Shown here in pieces: positions 23,149 through 31,167 of a stretch of 64,000 bases of DNA (within the stretch, counting starts at the first letter, position 1; the number at the start of each line of letters is the position of its first letter). Made by a program: the position numbers and the translations under genes. The notes beneath the pieces are model-generated. The model did not search any database and was not told the origin of the DNA. It saw only the letters and a list, made by a program, of their open reading frames with translations. Source of the stretch: Pseudomonas sp. SL4(2022). GTDB lineage: Bacteria; Pseudomonadota; Gammaproteobacteria; Pseudomonadales; Pseudomonadaceae. The stretch covers positions 3,664,001 to 3,728,000 of the forward strand of contig NZ_CP113060.1 of NCBI RefSeq assembly GCF_026625725.1, written 5' to 3'.

Positions 23149-23907
23149 ATGAACGAACAATTGCAGCCCCTAAAGAAGCAGACGCGCGAAGGCAAAAGCA
23201 CTCGCAGCGGGACTCAGGACGATGTCGTTTACGCCCATATCTTTGATGCCATTCTTGAGCAGCGTCTGGCGCCTGGCACCAAGCTCAGTGAAGAGGCGCT
23301 CGGTGAAATCTTCGGCGTCAGTCGCACCATCATCCGCCGTGCACTGTCGCGCCTGGCCCATGAAGGGGTGGTGCTGCTGCGCCCGAACCGTGGTGCGGTA
23401 GTGGCCAGCCCGGGGGCGGAAGAAGCCCGGCAGATCTTCTATGTGCGGCGGATGATCGAGCGCGCGATTACCGAACTGGCCTGCAAGAATGCCAAGCCTG
23501 AGCAGATTGCCGCGCTGCGCCAGATGGTGATCAATGAGCGCGACTGTTTCGCCCGTGGTGACCGTGGCATGGGTATTCGTCTGTCCGGTGAGTTCCACCT
23601 GAAGCTCGCCGAAGCGGCAGGCAACTTGACCTTGCTGGGCTTTCTGCGCAGCCTGATTTCGCAGACCTCACTGATTATCGCCTTGTACGAAAGCAACAGT
23701 CGCACCCATTGTTCGGATGCCGAGCATGATCAGGTCATCGATGCGATTGAAGCCGGCAATGTGGATGTGGCGGTCGACCTGATGATGCGTCATATGGACA
23801 GTGTGGATGCGAAGCTCAATCTGGATGGCGAAACCGCATCAGACGACTTGCATGCAGTGTTTTCCCACTTATTGCCCAGCGGGAAGAAAAAAGCGTCAGG
23901 CCGCTAA
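23149..23907 (+). CDS. GntR-family regulator, FCD subfamily
   Basis: A 252-residue regulator. The N-terminal winged helix-turn-helix spans about residues 25-90 (LAPGTKLSEEALGEIFGVSR then TIIRRALSRLAHEGVVLLRP). The C-terminal FCD ligand domain has the metal-type positions seen in EFHLKLAEAAGN and HCSDAEHDQVIDAI. I start at ATG 23149 (MNEQLQPLKKQ); an in-frame TTG 13 codons earlier is less likely. Its own promoter and those of gcl, moaA, puuE, uraH and the NCS2 permease carry TTGTATACAA-type palindromes, the operator style of this subfamily, so I infer that it controls the whole ureide district. The effector is unknown; allantoin, a related ureide, a purine or glyoxylate are candidates. A GntR gene holds the same place after the permease in P. 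aeruginosa as I recall. Confidence 0.9.
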   Translation: MNEQLQPLKKQTREGKSTRSGTQDDVVYAHIFDAILEQRLAPGTKLSEEALGEIFGVSRTIIRRALSRLAHEGVVLLRPNRGAVVASPGAEEARQIFYVRRMIERAITELACKNAKPEQIAALRQMVINERDCFARGDRGMGIRLSGEFHLKLAEAAGNLTLLGFLRSLISQTSLIIALYESNSRTHCSDAEHDQVIDAIEAGNVDVAVDLMMRHMDSVDAKLNLDGETASDDLHAVFSHLLPSGKKKASGR

Positions 23908-23930
23908 TTCGGCCGTGAGTTCACCACAAT

Positions 23931-23958
23931 AAAAAGCCCCGCTTATGCGGGGCTTTTT
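23931..23958. terminator. Bidirectional terminator between gntR and DUF934 genes
   Basis: AGCCCCGC (23935-23942) pairs with GCGGGGCT (23947-23954) around TTAT, with A-runs before and T-runs after, and serves both convergent genes. Confidence 0.9.
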
Positions 23959-23974
23959 ATTGTAGTCCAGGTCT

Positions 23975-24472
23975 TCAGGCACGCCGACGGAACAGCGGCA
24001 GCGGCTGATCGGTGGAGGCCTGATACACCTCGCTGAATTCCTCGAAGGCTTTCAAAGCGTCCACTGGGTCTTTGTCTTCCCGCAGAGCAAAGGCATCGAA
24101 GCCAACGCGCTGGTAGGAGAACAACTGATCACGCAGAACATCGCCGATGGCGCGCACTTCGCCTCTATAGCCGTAACGATTGCGCAGCAGGTAGGCGGTG
24201 GAGCAGTGGCGGCCATCGGTAAAAGCAGGGAAGTTCAGCGCGATGACCTGGAAGTTATCCAGTTGATCGGCGATTTCCTCGATTTCCTCTCCGGCATCCA
24301 GCCACACTCCCAGGCCGCCATCGCGGGCCTTGAGCGCGGTGCTGTGCTCGACCCACAAGCCCAGCGGTACGATCAGGTCGTCGCAGTTGGGAATGCCGTC
24401 CAGCGTGGCGTCCTTGGGCAGCAGGTGCCAGCTTTCGTCAATCAGCTGAGCGTTCTTAATGATTCGCTGCAT
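23975..24472 (-). CDS. DUF934 family protein, partner of sulfite reductase
   Basis: A 165-residue protein of the DUF934 family. Characteristic parts are the ALNFPAFTDGRHCSTAYLLR segment near residues 78-97 and YRGEVRAIGDVLRDQLFSYQ after it. Members almost always lie beside cysI-type sulfite reductase genes, so a role in assimilatory sulfite reduction is presumed, possibly with electron supply or siroheme handling, but this is not established. Its start (ATG 24472) lies inside the end of cysI, a 17-base overlap, so translation is coupled. It ends before a bidirectional terminator. Confidence 0.85.
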   Translation of the reverse strand: MQRIIKNAQLIDESWHLLPKDATLDGIPNCDDLIVPLGLWVEHSTALKARDGGLGVWLDAGEEIEEIADQLDNFQVIALNFPAFTDGRHCSTAYLLRNRYGYRGEVRAIGDVLRDQLFSYQRVGFDAFALREDKDPVDALKAFEEFSEVYQASTDQPLPLFRRRA

Positions 24473-26114
24473 ATACGCGCTCCTTGAACGGGTCTACACC
24501 GATACGGCGGAAGGTGTCGAGGAAACTCTCCTCTTCGGTGCGGCGCTCAACATAGACCTTGACGATCTTGTCGATCACGTCAGCCATGTCCGCTTCGGCG
24601 AAGGAGGGGCCGAGGATCTGCGCCAGGCTCGCGTCGCGACCGGCGCTGCCGCCGAGCGATACCTGATAGAACTCCTGACCTTTCTTGTCCACCCCGAGGA
24701 TGCCGATATGGCCAACGTGGTGGTGACCGCAGGCGTTCATGCAGCCGGAGATATTCAGATCGATATTGCCGATATCGAACAGGTAATCCAGGTCGTCGAA
24801 ACGACGCTGGATGGCTTCGGCAATTGGGATCGACTTGGCGTTGGCCAGCGAGCAGAAGTCGCCGCCGGGGCAGCAGATGATGTCGGTTAGCAGGCCGACG
24901 TTCGGCGTGGCGAAACCGTTTTCACGCAGTTCTCCCCACAGGGTGAACAGCTGCGCCTGCTCAACATCCGCGAGGATGATGTTTTGGTTGTGGCTGTTGC
25001 GCACTTCGCCAAAGCTGTAGCGGTCGGCCAGGTCGGCAATCGCGTCAAACTGTTTGTCGGTGACATCGCCCGGTGCCACGCCGGTTGGCTTGAGCGACAG
25101 AGTCACGGCCACATAGCCCGGTTTCTTATGGGCGAAGGTGTTGCGCTGACGCCAGCGGGCAAAGCCTGGGTGTTCGGCATCCAGGGCAGCCAGTGTTACA
25201 TCCTGATCCTCGAGGGCTTTGTAAGCCGGGTCGATAAAGTGCGCGGCAACGCGAGCCACTTCAGCTTCGGTCAGGGTGGTCGGACCGTCTTTCAGGTGGA
25301 TCCACTCAGCATTGACTCGCTCGGCGAAGATTTCAGGGGTCAACGCCTTGACCAGAATCTTGATGCGCGCCTTGTACTTGTTATCGCGACGGCCATAGCG
25401 GTTGTACACACGCAGGATGGCGTCGAGGTAACTGATCAGGTGCTGCCACGGCAGGAATTCGTTGATAAAGCTGCCGACGATCGGGGTACGGCCCAGGCCG
25501 CCACCGACGGAAACACGGAAGCCCAGCTCGCCAGCGTCGTTCTGTACCGCTTCCAGGCCGATGTCGTGCACTTCAATCGCGGCACGGTCGCTCACTGCGC
25601 CGTTGACGGCAATCTTGAACTTGCGCGGCAGGTGGGTGAACTCGGGGTGGAAGGTCGACCACTGACGAATGATCTCGCACCACGGACGTGGGTCGATGAT
25701 TTCATCCTTGGCCACACCGGCGAATTGGTCGGTGGTGGTATTGCGGATGCAGTTGCCGCTGGTCTGGATCGCATGCATCTGCACGGTGGCCAGCTCGGCA
25801 AGAATGTCAGGCACATCTTCCAGGTCTGGCCAGTTGAATTGGACGTTCTGACGGGTGCTGATGTGCGCGTAACCCTTGTCGTAGTCACGGGCAATCTTGG
25901 CCATCATGCGCACTTGGGTGGACGACATCAGACCGTACGGCACGGCAACGCGCAGCATGGGCGCAAAGCGCTGGATGTACAGGCCATTCTGCAGGCGCAG
26001 CGGGCGGAATTCTTCACCGCTCAGTTCACCGGCAAGGTAACGGCGGGTTTGATCGCGGAACTGCTTAACGCGGTCTTCGACGATTTTTTGATCGTACTGG
26101 TCGTATACGTACAT
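24456..26114 (-). CDS. cysI: Nitrite/sulfite reductase, CysI (siroheme, ferredoxin-type)
   Basis: A 552-residue siroheme/4Fe-4S reductase that reduces sulfite to sulfide in cysteine synthesis. The two N-terminal ferredoxin-like repeats begin FRPLRLQNGLYIQRFAPMLR. The cluster and siroheme cysteines are in CPGGDFCSLANAKS and NISGCMNACGHHHVGHIG, in the usual CX5C and CX3C spacing. The adjacent DUF934 gene and the match in length to P. aeruginosa CysI (PA1838, from memory) favour sulfite over nitrite reductase. No cysJ flavoprotein gene is present, which fits a ferredoxin- or NADPH-ferredoxin-linked enzyme. The 238 bases upstream to the small ORF hold its promoter; I see no named motif there. Confidence 0.93.
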   Translation of the reverse strand: MYVYDQYDQKIVEDRVKQFRDQTRRYLAGELSGEEFRPLRLQNGLYIQRFAPMLRVAVPYGLMSSTQVRMMAKIARDYDKGYAHISTRQNVQFNWPDLEDVPDILAELATVQMHAIQTSGNCIRNTTTDQFAGVAKDEIIDPRPWCEIIRQWSTFHPEFTHLPRKFKIAVNGAVSDRAAIEVHDIGLEAVQNDAGELGFRVSVGGGLGRTPIVGSFINEFLPWQHLISYLDAILRVYNRYGRRDNKYKARIKILVKALTPEIFAERVNAEWIHLKDGPTTLTEAEVARVAAHFIDPAYKALEDQDVTLAALDAEHPGFARWRQRNTFAHKKPGYVAVTLSLKPTGVAPGDVTDKQFDAIADLADRYSFGEVRNSHNQNIILADVEQAQLFTLWGELRENGFATPNVGLLTDIICCPGGDFCSLANAKSIPIAEAIQRRFDDLDYLFDIGNIDLNISGCMNACGHHHVGHIGILGVDKKGQEFYQVSLGGSAGRDASLAQILGPSFAEADMADVIDKIVKVYVERRTEEESFLDTFRRIGVDPFKERVYAANH

Positions 26115-26352
26115 GGAGTGTCCTGTTATCAGGCTTTTTACAGCTAATCAGCGCGCACGGCCGCGCACTCCCTGCGGAGCCGGTGGAAGATATCAGTTCA
26201 GGGTTATGCGCAAAAGTGATGTTTGAGTATATGGACAGAACTTAAAGTGATAAGGACGCGAGCCAACATAGCCGGACGGCTTGAGGAAGCCCGCACGCTG
26301 GTCTTAACTGCTAGAGGCGCTTCACCCATAAACACAACAAGAGGGGTAGTCC

Positions 26353-26466
26353 ATGACCGAACACAGTGAACCGGATAATGCTGACAGCGTGGTCGATGCC
26401 AGGGCCATCTTTGCCTTGATTCTGATCTTTGTCGCCACTGCGGTGTTCTGGGTCAGTCAGCAGTAA
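26353..26466 (+). CDS. Small single-span membrane protein (37 aa)
   Basis: An ATG at 26353 opens a 37-residue frame ending TAA, preceded by GAGGGG 8 bases upstream and followed 24 bases later by a good terminator. The chain has an acidic N-terminus (TEHSEPDNADSVVDAR) and one membrane span of about 20 residues (AIFALILIFVATAVFWVSQQ). The ribosome site, the amphipathic layout and its own terminator make it more than a chance frame. I do not recognise a family. It is divergent from cysI and convergent with the unknown 205-aa gene. Confidence 0.6.
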   Translation: MTEHSEPDNADSVVDARAIFALILIFVATAVFWVSQQ

Positions 26467-26489
26467 GACCCGGCGACCAATACAACAAG

Positions 26490-26521
26490 GCGGGCATCAG
26501 TGGGCTGGTGCTCGCTTTTTT
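26490..26521 (+). terminator. Terminator after the 37-aa ORF
   Basis: GCGGGCATCA (26490-26499) pairs with TGGTGCTCGC (26506-26515), including two G-U pairs in RNA, and six T follow. Confidence 0.75.
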
Positions 26522-26539
26522 ATTGCCCTGTGCTCAGCC

Positions 26540-27157
26540 TCAATGGCAACTCAGGCTGTCGGCCTGGCGGTAGAGCATCAGCAGCTTTCGAGTAATGGTC
26601 TGCTGGATATCATCGCGCTCGAAGGTTGATAGGCGTGCAAGACGGCCGATCTGCAGGCGATGCAGGTGGATGTAGGGCATGTGTTGATCAAATTCGCGTA
26701 GGTCGCCTTTCATCATAATGGGCAGAAAAATATCCCCCGTCTTTTTCTGGTTGCTGATGATTTGCGCCAGTGCGGGTTTGAATGGCATGGTCTTTGGTGT
26801 TGGACCGCCGTCTTTGATGACCGTGGTTAGTAGTAAGCCGGGCTTTTGCAGCACGATACCGGGGAGAACGCATAGGCCGGTTTTGCGTACGGCATGAGCT
26901 TCGATGCCATGCAATGTGTCATGAAAGGCATAAGGGTTTGGTAACACGACCATCTTGCGGCCCAGATCACTGGGAAAATGCAGGTCATAGTTGGTATAGA
27001 GCTGGCGTGTAGATTCCGAATACACGCATAGACGGTTCTCAAACAGCTTGATAAAGCGTTCCGCCAGCTCGCGTCTCGCAATGCTGTCCAGGTCCCATAT
27101 GAGGTCCTGATTCTGCGGTTTGCTCAGGTCAACTTCCTGATGTTCCATGCTGCTCAT
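26540..27157 (-). CDS. Unrecognised 205-residue protein coupled to a chemoreceptor gene
   Basis: The frame starts at ATG 27157 (MSSMEHQEVDLSKPQNQDL), eight bases after the chemoreceptor stop on the same strand; ATG 27148 is an alternative. The long upstream extension of this frame runs antiparallel in sense inside the chemoreceptor and is discarded. The protein is soluble, basic and mixed alpha/beta, with no signal or membrane span. It has distinctive segments FENRLCVYSESTRQLYTNYD, RKMVVLPNPYAFHDTLHGIE and RLQIGRLARLSTFERDDIQQ. I do not recognise a family. The spacing says it is made with the receptor, so a link to chemotaxis or second-messenger signalling is possible. No PilZ RXXXR motif was seen, which argues against a c-di-GMP receptor. 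Confidence 0.65.
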   Translation of the reverse strand: MSSMEHQEVDLSKPQNQDLIWDLDSIARRELAERFIKLFENRLCVYSESTRQLYTNYDLHFPSDLGRKMVVLPNPYAFHDTLHGIEAHAVRKTGLCVLPGIVLQKPGLLLTTVIKDGGPTPKTMPFKPALAQIISNQKKTGDIFLPIMMKGDLREFDQHMPYIHLHRLQIGRLARLSTFERDDIQQTITRKLLMLYRQADSLSCH

Positions 27158-27164
27158 CGACGTC

Positions 27165-28799
27165 TCATACTCTGAACTGCCCAAGGAGTTTATTGAGCTG
27201 CTCGGCAAGTAGGCCAAGCTGCTGTCCCGCCACACTGGATTGCTGAGCGGCCTGTGCATTGTTATGAGCCAGGCCTGCCGCTTGGGTAATAGTCTGATTG
27301 ATGTCTTCGACGACGTGGGATTGTTGCAGTGTCGCGCTGGCGATGGAAGTGTTGAGCACGCTGAGTTTGCGCAAGCCGCCTGCGATCTGAATGAGGCTCC
27401 CGCCAGCTTGGCTGGCTTGTTCAATCGTCAGGTGTGAGGCTTGACTGCTTTCGTTGATAACTTTTACTGCCGCCTCAGAGTTACCTTGCAGGCGTTCAAT
27501 CATGACCTGGATTTCAGCTGTGGATTTTTGCGTGCGTTGAGCCAATAGGCGCACCTCATCGGCAACCACCGCAAATCCGCGCCCTTGCTCGCCGGCGCGA
27601 GCCGCTTCAATCGCGGCGTTGAGCGCCAGCAAGTTGGTCTGTTCGGCAATTGAACGGATTACTTCGAGCACGCTGCCAATTTGTGTACTTTCCTGGGCCA
27701 AGGCCTGAATCACGCTGACCGCTTGGCTGATGGTTGTGGATAGATCATTGATCTGACGCAGGCTGCTTTCAATGTTTTGCTGACCTTGCTGTGTCTGCTC
27801 TTCGGCGTTATGCACTTCCGAAGAGGCGTGCTCTGCGTTCTTCGCGACATCTTGTACGCCATATGTCACCTCGTTGATGGCTGTGGCGATCTGCTGCATC
27901 TGCTGTGATTGTTGTTCGCTGAAGTGTTGCGCCTGGTTGGATACCAGCCCAAGTTCGCGGGCTGCACTATCCAGTTTGCTAGCAGATGCCAGTGCCTGTC
28001 GAATGACCAGGCGCAGTCTTTCGGTAAAGGCATTGAAGTGCCTGGCGAGGGTGGACAGCTCATCGCTGCCATGGGTGTCGAGGTGGCGTGTAAGGTCGCC
28101 ATCACCGCTGGCTATGTTGATCATCGCGTTAACGGCTTGCTGCAGTGGCTGGGTGATGCTGCGAATGATCAACACAATGATTAGCGCGACCAGCGCGGTA
28201 ATGACCAGCCCGATCAACATTGCGTGCAGCGCGTGCTCTTGGAACTCGACCTGCACATCATCGACATAGACGCCTGAGCCGATGATCCAGCCCCAGGGTT
28301 TGAACAGTTGCACATAGGAAATCTTGGGGACTGGCTCGCTGGCCCCAGGCTTGGGCCAGCGATAGTTTACCTGGCCTGAGCCTTGGCTCTTGCTGATCGC
28401 AACCATCTCGTTAAACAGTGCCTTGCCATCAGGGTCCTTGAAACCTGACAGGTTTTGCCCTTCAAGCTTGGGATTGGTGGGGTGCATGATCATCGTTGGC
28501 GTTTGATCATTGATCCAGAAGTACTCCTGGCCGGCATAGCGCATGCTGCGTATGGCTTCCATCGCCTGTTTCTGCGCTTGCTCACGACTAAGGCTGCCGG
28601 CTGCTTCTTGATCCTGAAAGAACTTCAGGATGCCCGCTGCGCTCTGTACAACATGCTGGGTTTTTTCACTTTTCGCTGCGTGCAGGTCGGTGTGAATCTG
28701 CTTAAGTAACAGGCCGCCCTGGATTACCAGCATGATGATCGCCACTGCCAGTATCAGCCAAAGACGACGATTGATGGGCAGACTGCGTAAGCTATTCAT
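27165..28799 (-). CDS. Methyl-accepting chemotaxis protein with single Cache (sCache_2) domain
   Basis: A 544-residue receptor. Residues 1-32 hold the first membrane span ([20 protein letters not shown]). A periplasmic sCache_2 domain follows to about residue 185 ([52 protein letters not shown]), then a second span, a HAMP domain ([20 protein letters not shown]) and the signalling hairpin with the conserved tip [20 protein letters not shown] and [15 protein letters not shown]. Cache_2 receptors of pseudomonads often sense C2-C4 carboxylates, for example malate by CtpM of P. aeruginosa; the ligand here is not known. It ends eight bases before the unknown 205-aa gene and is divergent from uppP. 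Confidence 0.92.
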   Translation of the reverse strand: MNSLRSLPINRRLWLILAVAIIMLVIQGGLLLKQIHTDLHAAKSEKTQHVVQSAAGILKFFQDQEAAGSLSREQAQKQAMEAIRSMRYAGQEYFWINDQTPTMIMHPTNPKLEGQNLSGFKDPDGKALFNEMVAISKSQGSGQVNYRWPKPGASEPVPKISYVQLFKPWGWIIGSGVYVDDVQVEFQEHALHAMLIGLVITALVALIIVLIIRSITQPLQQAVNAMINIASGDGDLTRHLDTHGSDELSTLARHFNAFTERLRLVIRQALASASKLDSAARELGLVSNQAQHFSEQQSQQMQQIATAINEVTYGVQDVAKNAEHASSEVHNAEEQTQQGQQNIESSLRQINDLSTTISQAVSVIQALAQESTQIGSVLEVIRSIAEQTNLLALNAAIEAARAGEQGRGFAVVADEVRLLAQRTQKSTAEIQVMIERLQGNSEAAVKVINESSQASHLTIEQASQAGGSLIQIAGGLRKLSVLNTSIASATLQQSHVVEDINQTITQAAGLAHNNAQAAQQSSVAGQQLGLLAEQLNKLLGQFRV

Positions 28800-29116
28800 G
28801 GGGGATGCTCCCGTGTTTTTCCATGAGGCGCTTTTACAAGCGTGCTGCGCCGTTTCTTACGTTAGACATTAGGCCAATCAGGGCATAAACGCCGTGTAGA
28901 GAGCCGCTGGCTGCAGCAAGTCAGGTGGGTACAAGACACACGGTTGCCCGTACTGGGGCGCATGTTCTCTGCTAGGATTTGCGCCGCTGTACGTTAAGCC
29001 TGTGATTTGGCTGGACTTGTGTCTTTTAAATCCCTGCATTCGGACAGACTGTAGAAGCCCTCGCGGATTCATCATCGTTGTGTCGTGCGGGGTAACGCAC
29101 ATTTTGGGGGAGTGGG
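28800..29116. other. Chemoreceptor / uppP divergent gap
   Basis: No gene in these 317 bases. A TAGGAT at 28972-28977 could be a -10 element for uppP; I see no convincing -35, no operator and no structured leader. Confidence 0.4.
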
Positions 29117-29947
29117 ATGGATCTTTGGGTTGCCGCTCAGGCATTGATTCTGGGCGTAGTGGAAGGGCTCACCGAGTTCCTGCCGATTTCCAGCACCGGG
29201 CATCAGATCATCGTTGCTGATCTGATCGGTTTTGGCGGTGAGCGGGCGATGGCCTTCAATATCATCATTCAGCTTGGGGCGATTCTTGCTGTGGTCTGGG
29301 AGTACCGGCGCAAGATTCTCGGCATTGTTGTCGGCTTGCCTAGAGAGCCGCAGGCACAACGTTTTACCGCCAATCTGCTGATTGCGTTTTTGCCGGCCGT
29401 GGCGTTGGGCGTGCTGTTCGCCGATCTTATTCATCATTACCTGTTCAACCCGATCACCGTGGCGCTGGCGTTGGTGGTGGGTGGGGTGATCATGCTCTGG
29501 GCTGAGCAGCGTACGCATCTGGTACACGCCGAGAGCGTGGATGACATGACTTGGCAGGATGCGCTGAAGATCGGTTTCGCGCAGTGCCTGGCAATGATTC
29601 CCGGTACTTCACGCTCCGGCGCGACGATTATCGGTGGCCTGCTGTTCGGTCTGTCGCGCAAGGCTGCGACCGAATTTTCCTTCTTCCTTGCCATGCCGAC
29701 CATGGTTGGTGCTGCGGTGTACTCTGGCTACAAGTACCGTGACCTGTTTCAGGCCAGTGATTTGCCGGTGTTTGTAATTGGCTTTGTCACCTCGTTTATC
29801 TTCGCCATGATTGCAGTACGGGCGTTGCTCAGTTTTATCGGTAAGCATAGCTATGCGGCGTTTGCCTGGTACCGCATCGGCTTTGGCTTGCTGATTCTGG
29901 CGACCTGGCAGCTGCAGTGGATTGACTGGAGCACGGCGCAATCTTGA
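29117..29947 (+). CDS. uppP: Undecaprenyl-diphosphatase
   Basis: A 276-residue polytopic membrane enzyme of the UppP/BacA family that recycles undecaprenyl diphosphate to the monophosphate carrier for peptidoglycan and other envelope polymers; extra copies raise bacitracin resistance. The two catalytic motifs are [17 protein letters not shown] near residues 17-33 and [13 protein letters not shown] near residues 161-173. Length is standard. A GGGGGAG ribosome site precedes the ATG. It stands alone; the downstream 219 bases hold a repeat related to the 4.5-kb element. Confidence 0.95.
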   Translation: MDLWVAAQALILGVVEGLTEFLPISSTGHQIIVADLIGFGGERAMAFNIIIQLGAILAVVWEYRRKILGIVVGLPREPQAQRFTANLLIAFLPAVALGVLFADLIHHYLFNPITVALALVVGGVIMLWAEQRTHLVHAESVDDMTWQDALKIGFAQCLAMIPGTSRSGATIIGGLLFGLSRKAATEFSFFLAMPTMVGAAVYSGYKYRDLFQASDLPVFVIGFVTSFIFAMIAVRALLSFIGKHSYAAFAWYRIGFGLLILATWQLQWIDWSTAQS

Positions 29948-29958
29948 TTGCTGGGTAA

Positions 29959-30090
29959 GAGCCTGGCGCTGTTTTAGCGCGGTACTGGATTCTCGACACT
30001 CATTTGCAACAACCAAACTTCGTGTCTCGTGCCTTGCCTCGCGCTAAAACAGGCGACGGCGCGGCCGCGAACGAAACGGCAACAAGCTCC
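29959..30090. repeat. Diverged relative of the right-hand unit of the 4.5-kb element
   Basis: CTGTTTTAGCGCG (29969-29981) and CGCGCTAAAACAG (30040-30052) form a perfect 13-bp stem. Around it are the same blocks, in the same order, as in 4636-4759: GCGCGGTACTG, CATTTG, CCAAACTTC, GTGCCTTGCC or ATGCCTTGCC, and GGCGCGGCCGCGA, then CGAAACG and CAACA. The stem sequence differs from the 4.5-kb copy yet still pairs. Only one unit is present and the ends are degenerate. It lies just after uppP. Confidence 0.7.
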
Positions 30091-30166
30091 AGATATTCGG
30101 CGGATAAATAAAGGCCCATTCCTGGATGTGCCTTTGTCATAGTGGCCTCGGTTAATGGAGGCTTAT

Positions 30167-31144
30167 ATGCATCAGCTCGAGCAGCACATCCTTCAGGTCA
30201 ACGGCATTGACCTGAGTCTATACAGCGCCGGTCCCGCGACTGGGCGACCGGTCTGGTTGCTGCACGGCTTTCCCGAGTGCTGGCATTCCTGGCGCCAGCA
30301 GATCGAGCCGTTAACGGCTGCCGGTTATCGCGTGCAGATTCCGGAAATGCGCGGCTATGGCCAGAGCAGCGCGCCGCGTGATCCTGCGGCTTACGATCTG
30401 CTGACCATCTGCGCCGATATCCAGGCAGCCATGGACCAACTCGGCCAGTTACAGGTGTGCGTGGTCGGCCACGATTGGGGCGCACCCGTTGCCTGGCACC
30501 TGGCCTTGCTTGAACCTGAACGGGTGCAGGCCGTAGTCGGCATGGCGGTGCCGTTTGGCGGACGCCCCAGGCAACCGGCCATCGAGATCATGCGTCAGCT
30601 GTACGCCGAACGTTTTCACTACATCCTGCATTTTCAGCAGCCTGGAGTAGCCGAGGCGGAAATGGATGCTGACATCCCAAGCACCCTGCGCATGATGATG
30701 CACAACACGTCGGCGGCTGTGCCCAAGGACCACTTTCTGCAGGAAAAGCCGGCTGGGGCAGGGCTGTTCGAGGGCATGCTCGACCCCGGCGCTCTGCCTG
30801 TTTGGTGTGATAACGCGGCATTCGATCACTACCGGAAAACCTTCGAGGGTCGCGGCTTTTATGGTGCGCTGAACTGGTACCGCAATTTCGAACGCAACTG
30901 GCTGCGCACTGAGGCCCTGGCGGATCGGCAGATTGAACAGCCTGCGTTATTTCTTCTGGGTGATCAGGACCCGGTCGGCACTCTGGAGGCTTACACCCTC
31001 AAGCAGATGCCCAAACGTGTGCCCCAGTTGGAGCAGCATGTGCTGAGTGAGTGCGGGCACTGGATTCAGAACGAGAAGGCCGAGCAGGTTAACCGCTTAC
31101 TGCTGGATTTTTTGCAGCGCCAATATGTGCCGGCTACGGCGTAA
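30167..31144 (+). CDS. Alpha/beta hydrolase, epoxide hydrolase-like
   Basis: A 325-residue alpha/beta-hydrolase. HGFPECWHSW (residues 33-42) is the HGXP oxyanion motif of epoxide hydrolases. The nucleophile elbow VVGHDWGAPVAW carries Asp103 rather than Ser, which points to an epoxide hydrolase or haloacid/haloalkane dehalogenase-type mechanism and not an esterase. The C-terminal catalytic histidine is in SECGHWIQNEKA, and the cap domain contains the tyrosine-rich HYRKTFEGRGFYGALNWYRN. The start at ATG 30167 has GGAGG five bases upstream. The substrate is unknown; soluble epoxide hydrolase is the best guess. No neighbours share an obvious pathway. Confidence 0.82.
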   Translation: MHQLEQHILQVNGIDLSLYSAGPATGRPVWLLHGFPECWHSWRQQIEPLTAAGYRVQIPEMRGYGQSSAPRDPAAYDLLTICADIQAAMDQLGQLQVCVVGHDWGAPVAWHLALLEPERVQAVVGMAVPFGGRPRQPAIEIMRQLYAERFHYILHFQQPGVAEAEMDADIPSTLRMMMHNTSAAVPKDHFLQEKPAGAGLFEGMLDPGALPVWCDNAAFDHYRKTFEGRGFYGALNWYRNFERNWLRTEALADRQIEQPALFLLGDQDPVGTLEAYTLKQMPKRVPQLEQHVLSECGHWIQNEKAEQVNRLLLDFLQRQYVPATA

Positions 31145-31167
31145 GCATTAGAGAAAACCTGGCCCGG

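Noticed and set aside
22780..23246. Two plus-strand frames between the permease and gntR
   Set aside because: They overlap the gntR promoter and start, lack ribosome sites and have random-looking composition.
24984..26147. A 387-codon plus-strand frame opposite cysI
   Set aside because: Antisense shadow of the sulfite reductase gene with no recognisable protein features.
26540..27157. PilZ/YcgR identity for the unknown 205-aa protein
   Set aside because: I looked for the RXXXR and (D/N)XSXXG motifs of PilZ domains and did not find them.
29959..30090. The 30.0-kb hairpin as the uppP terminator
   Set aside because: It has a long stem but no T-run after either arm, and it matches the unit of the 4.5-kb element, so it is better explained as a repeat.
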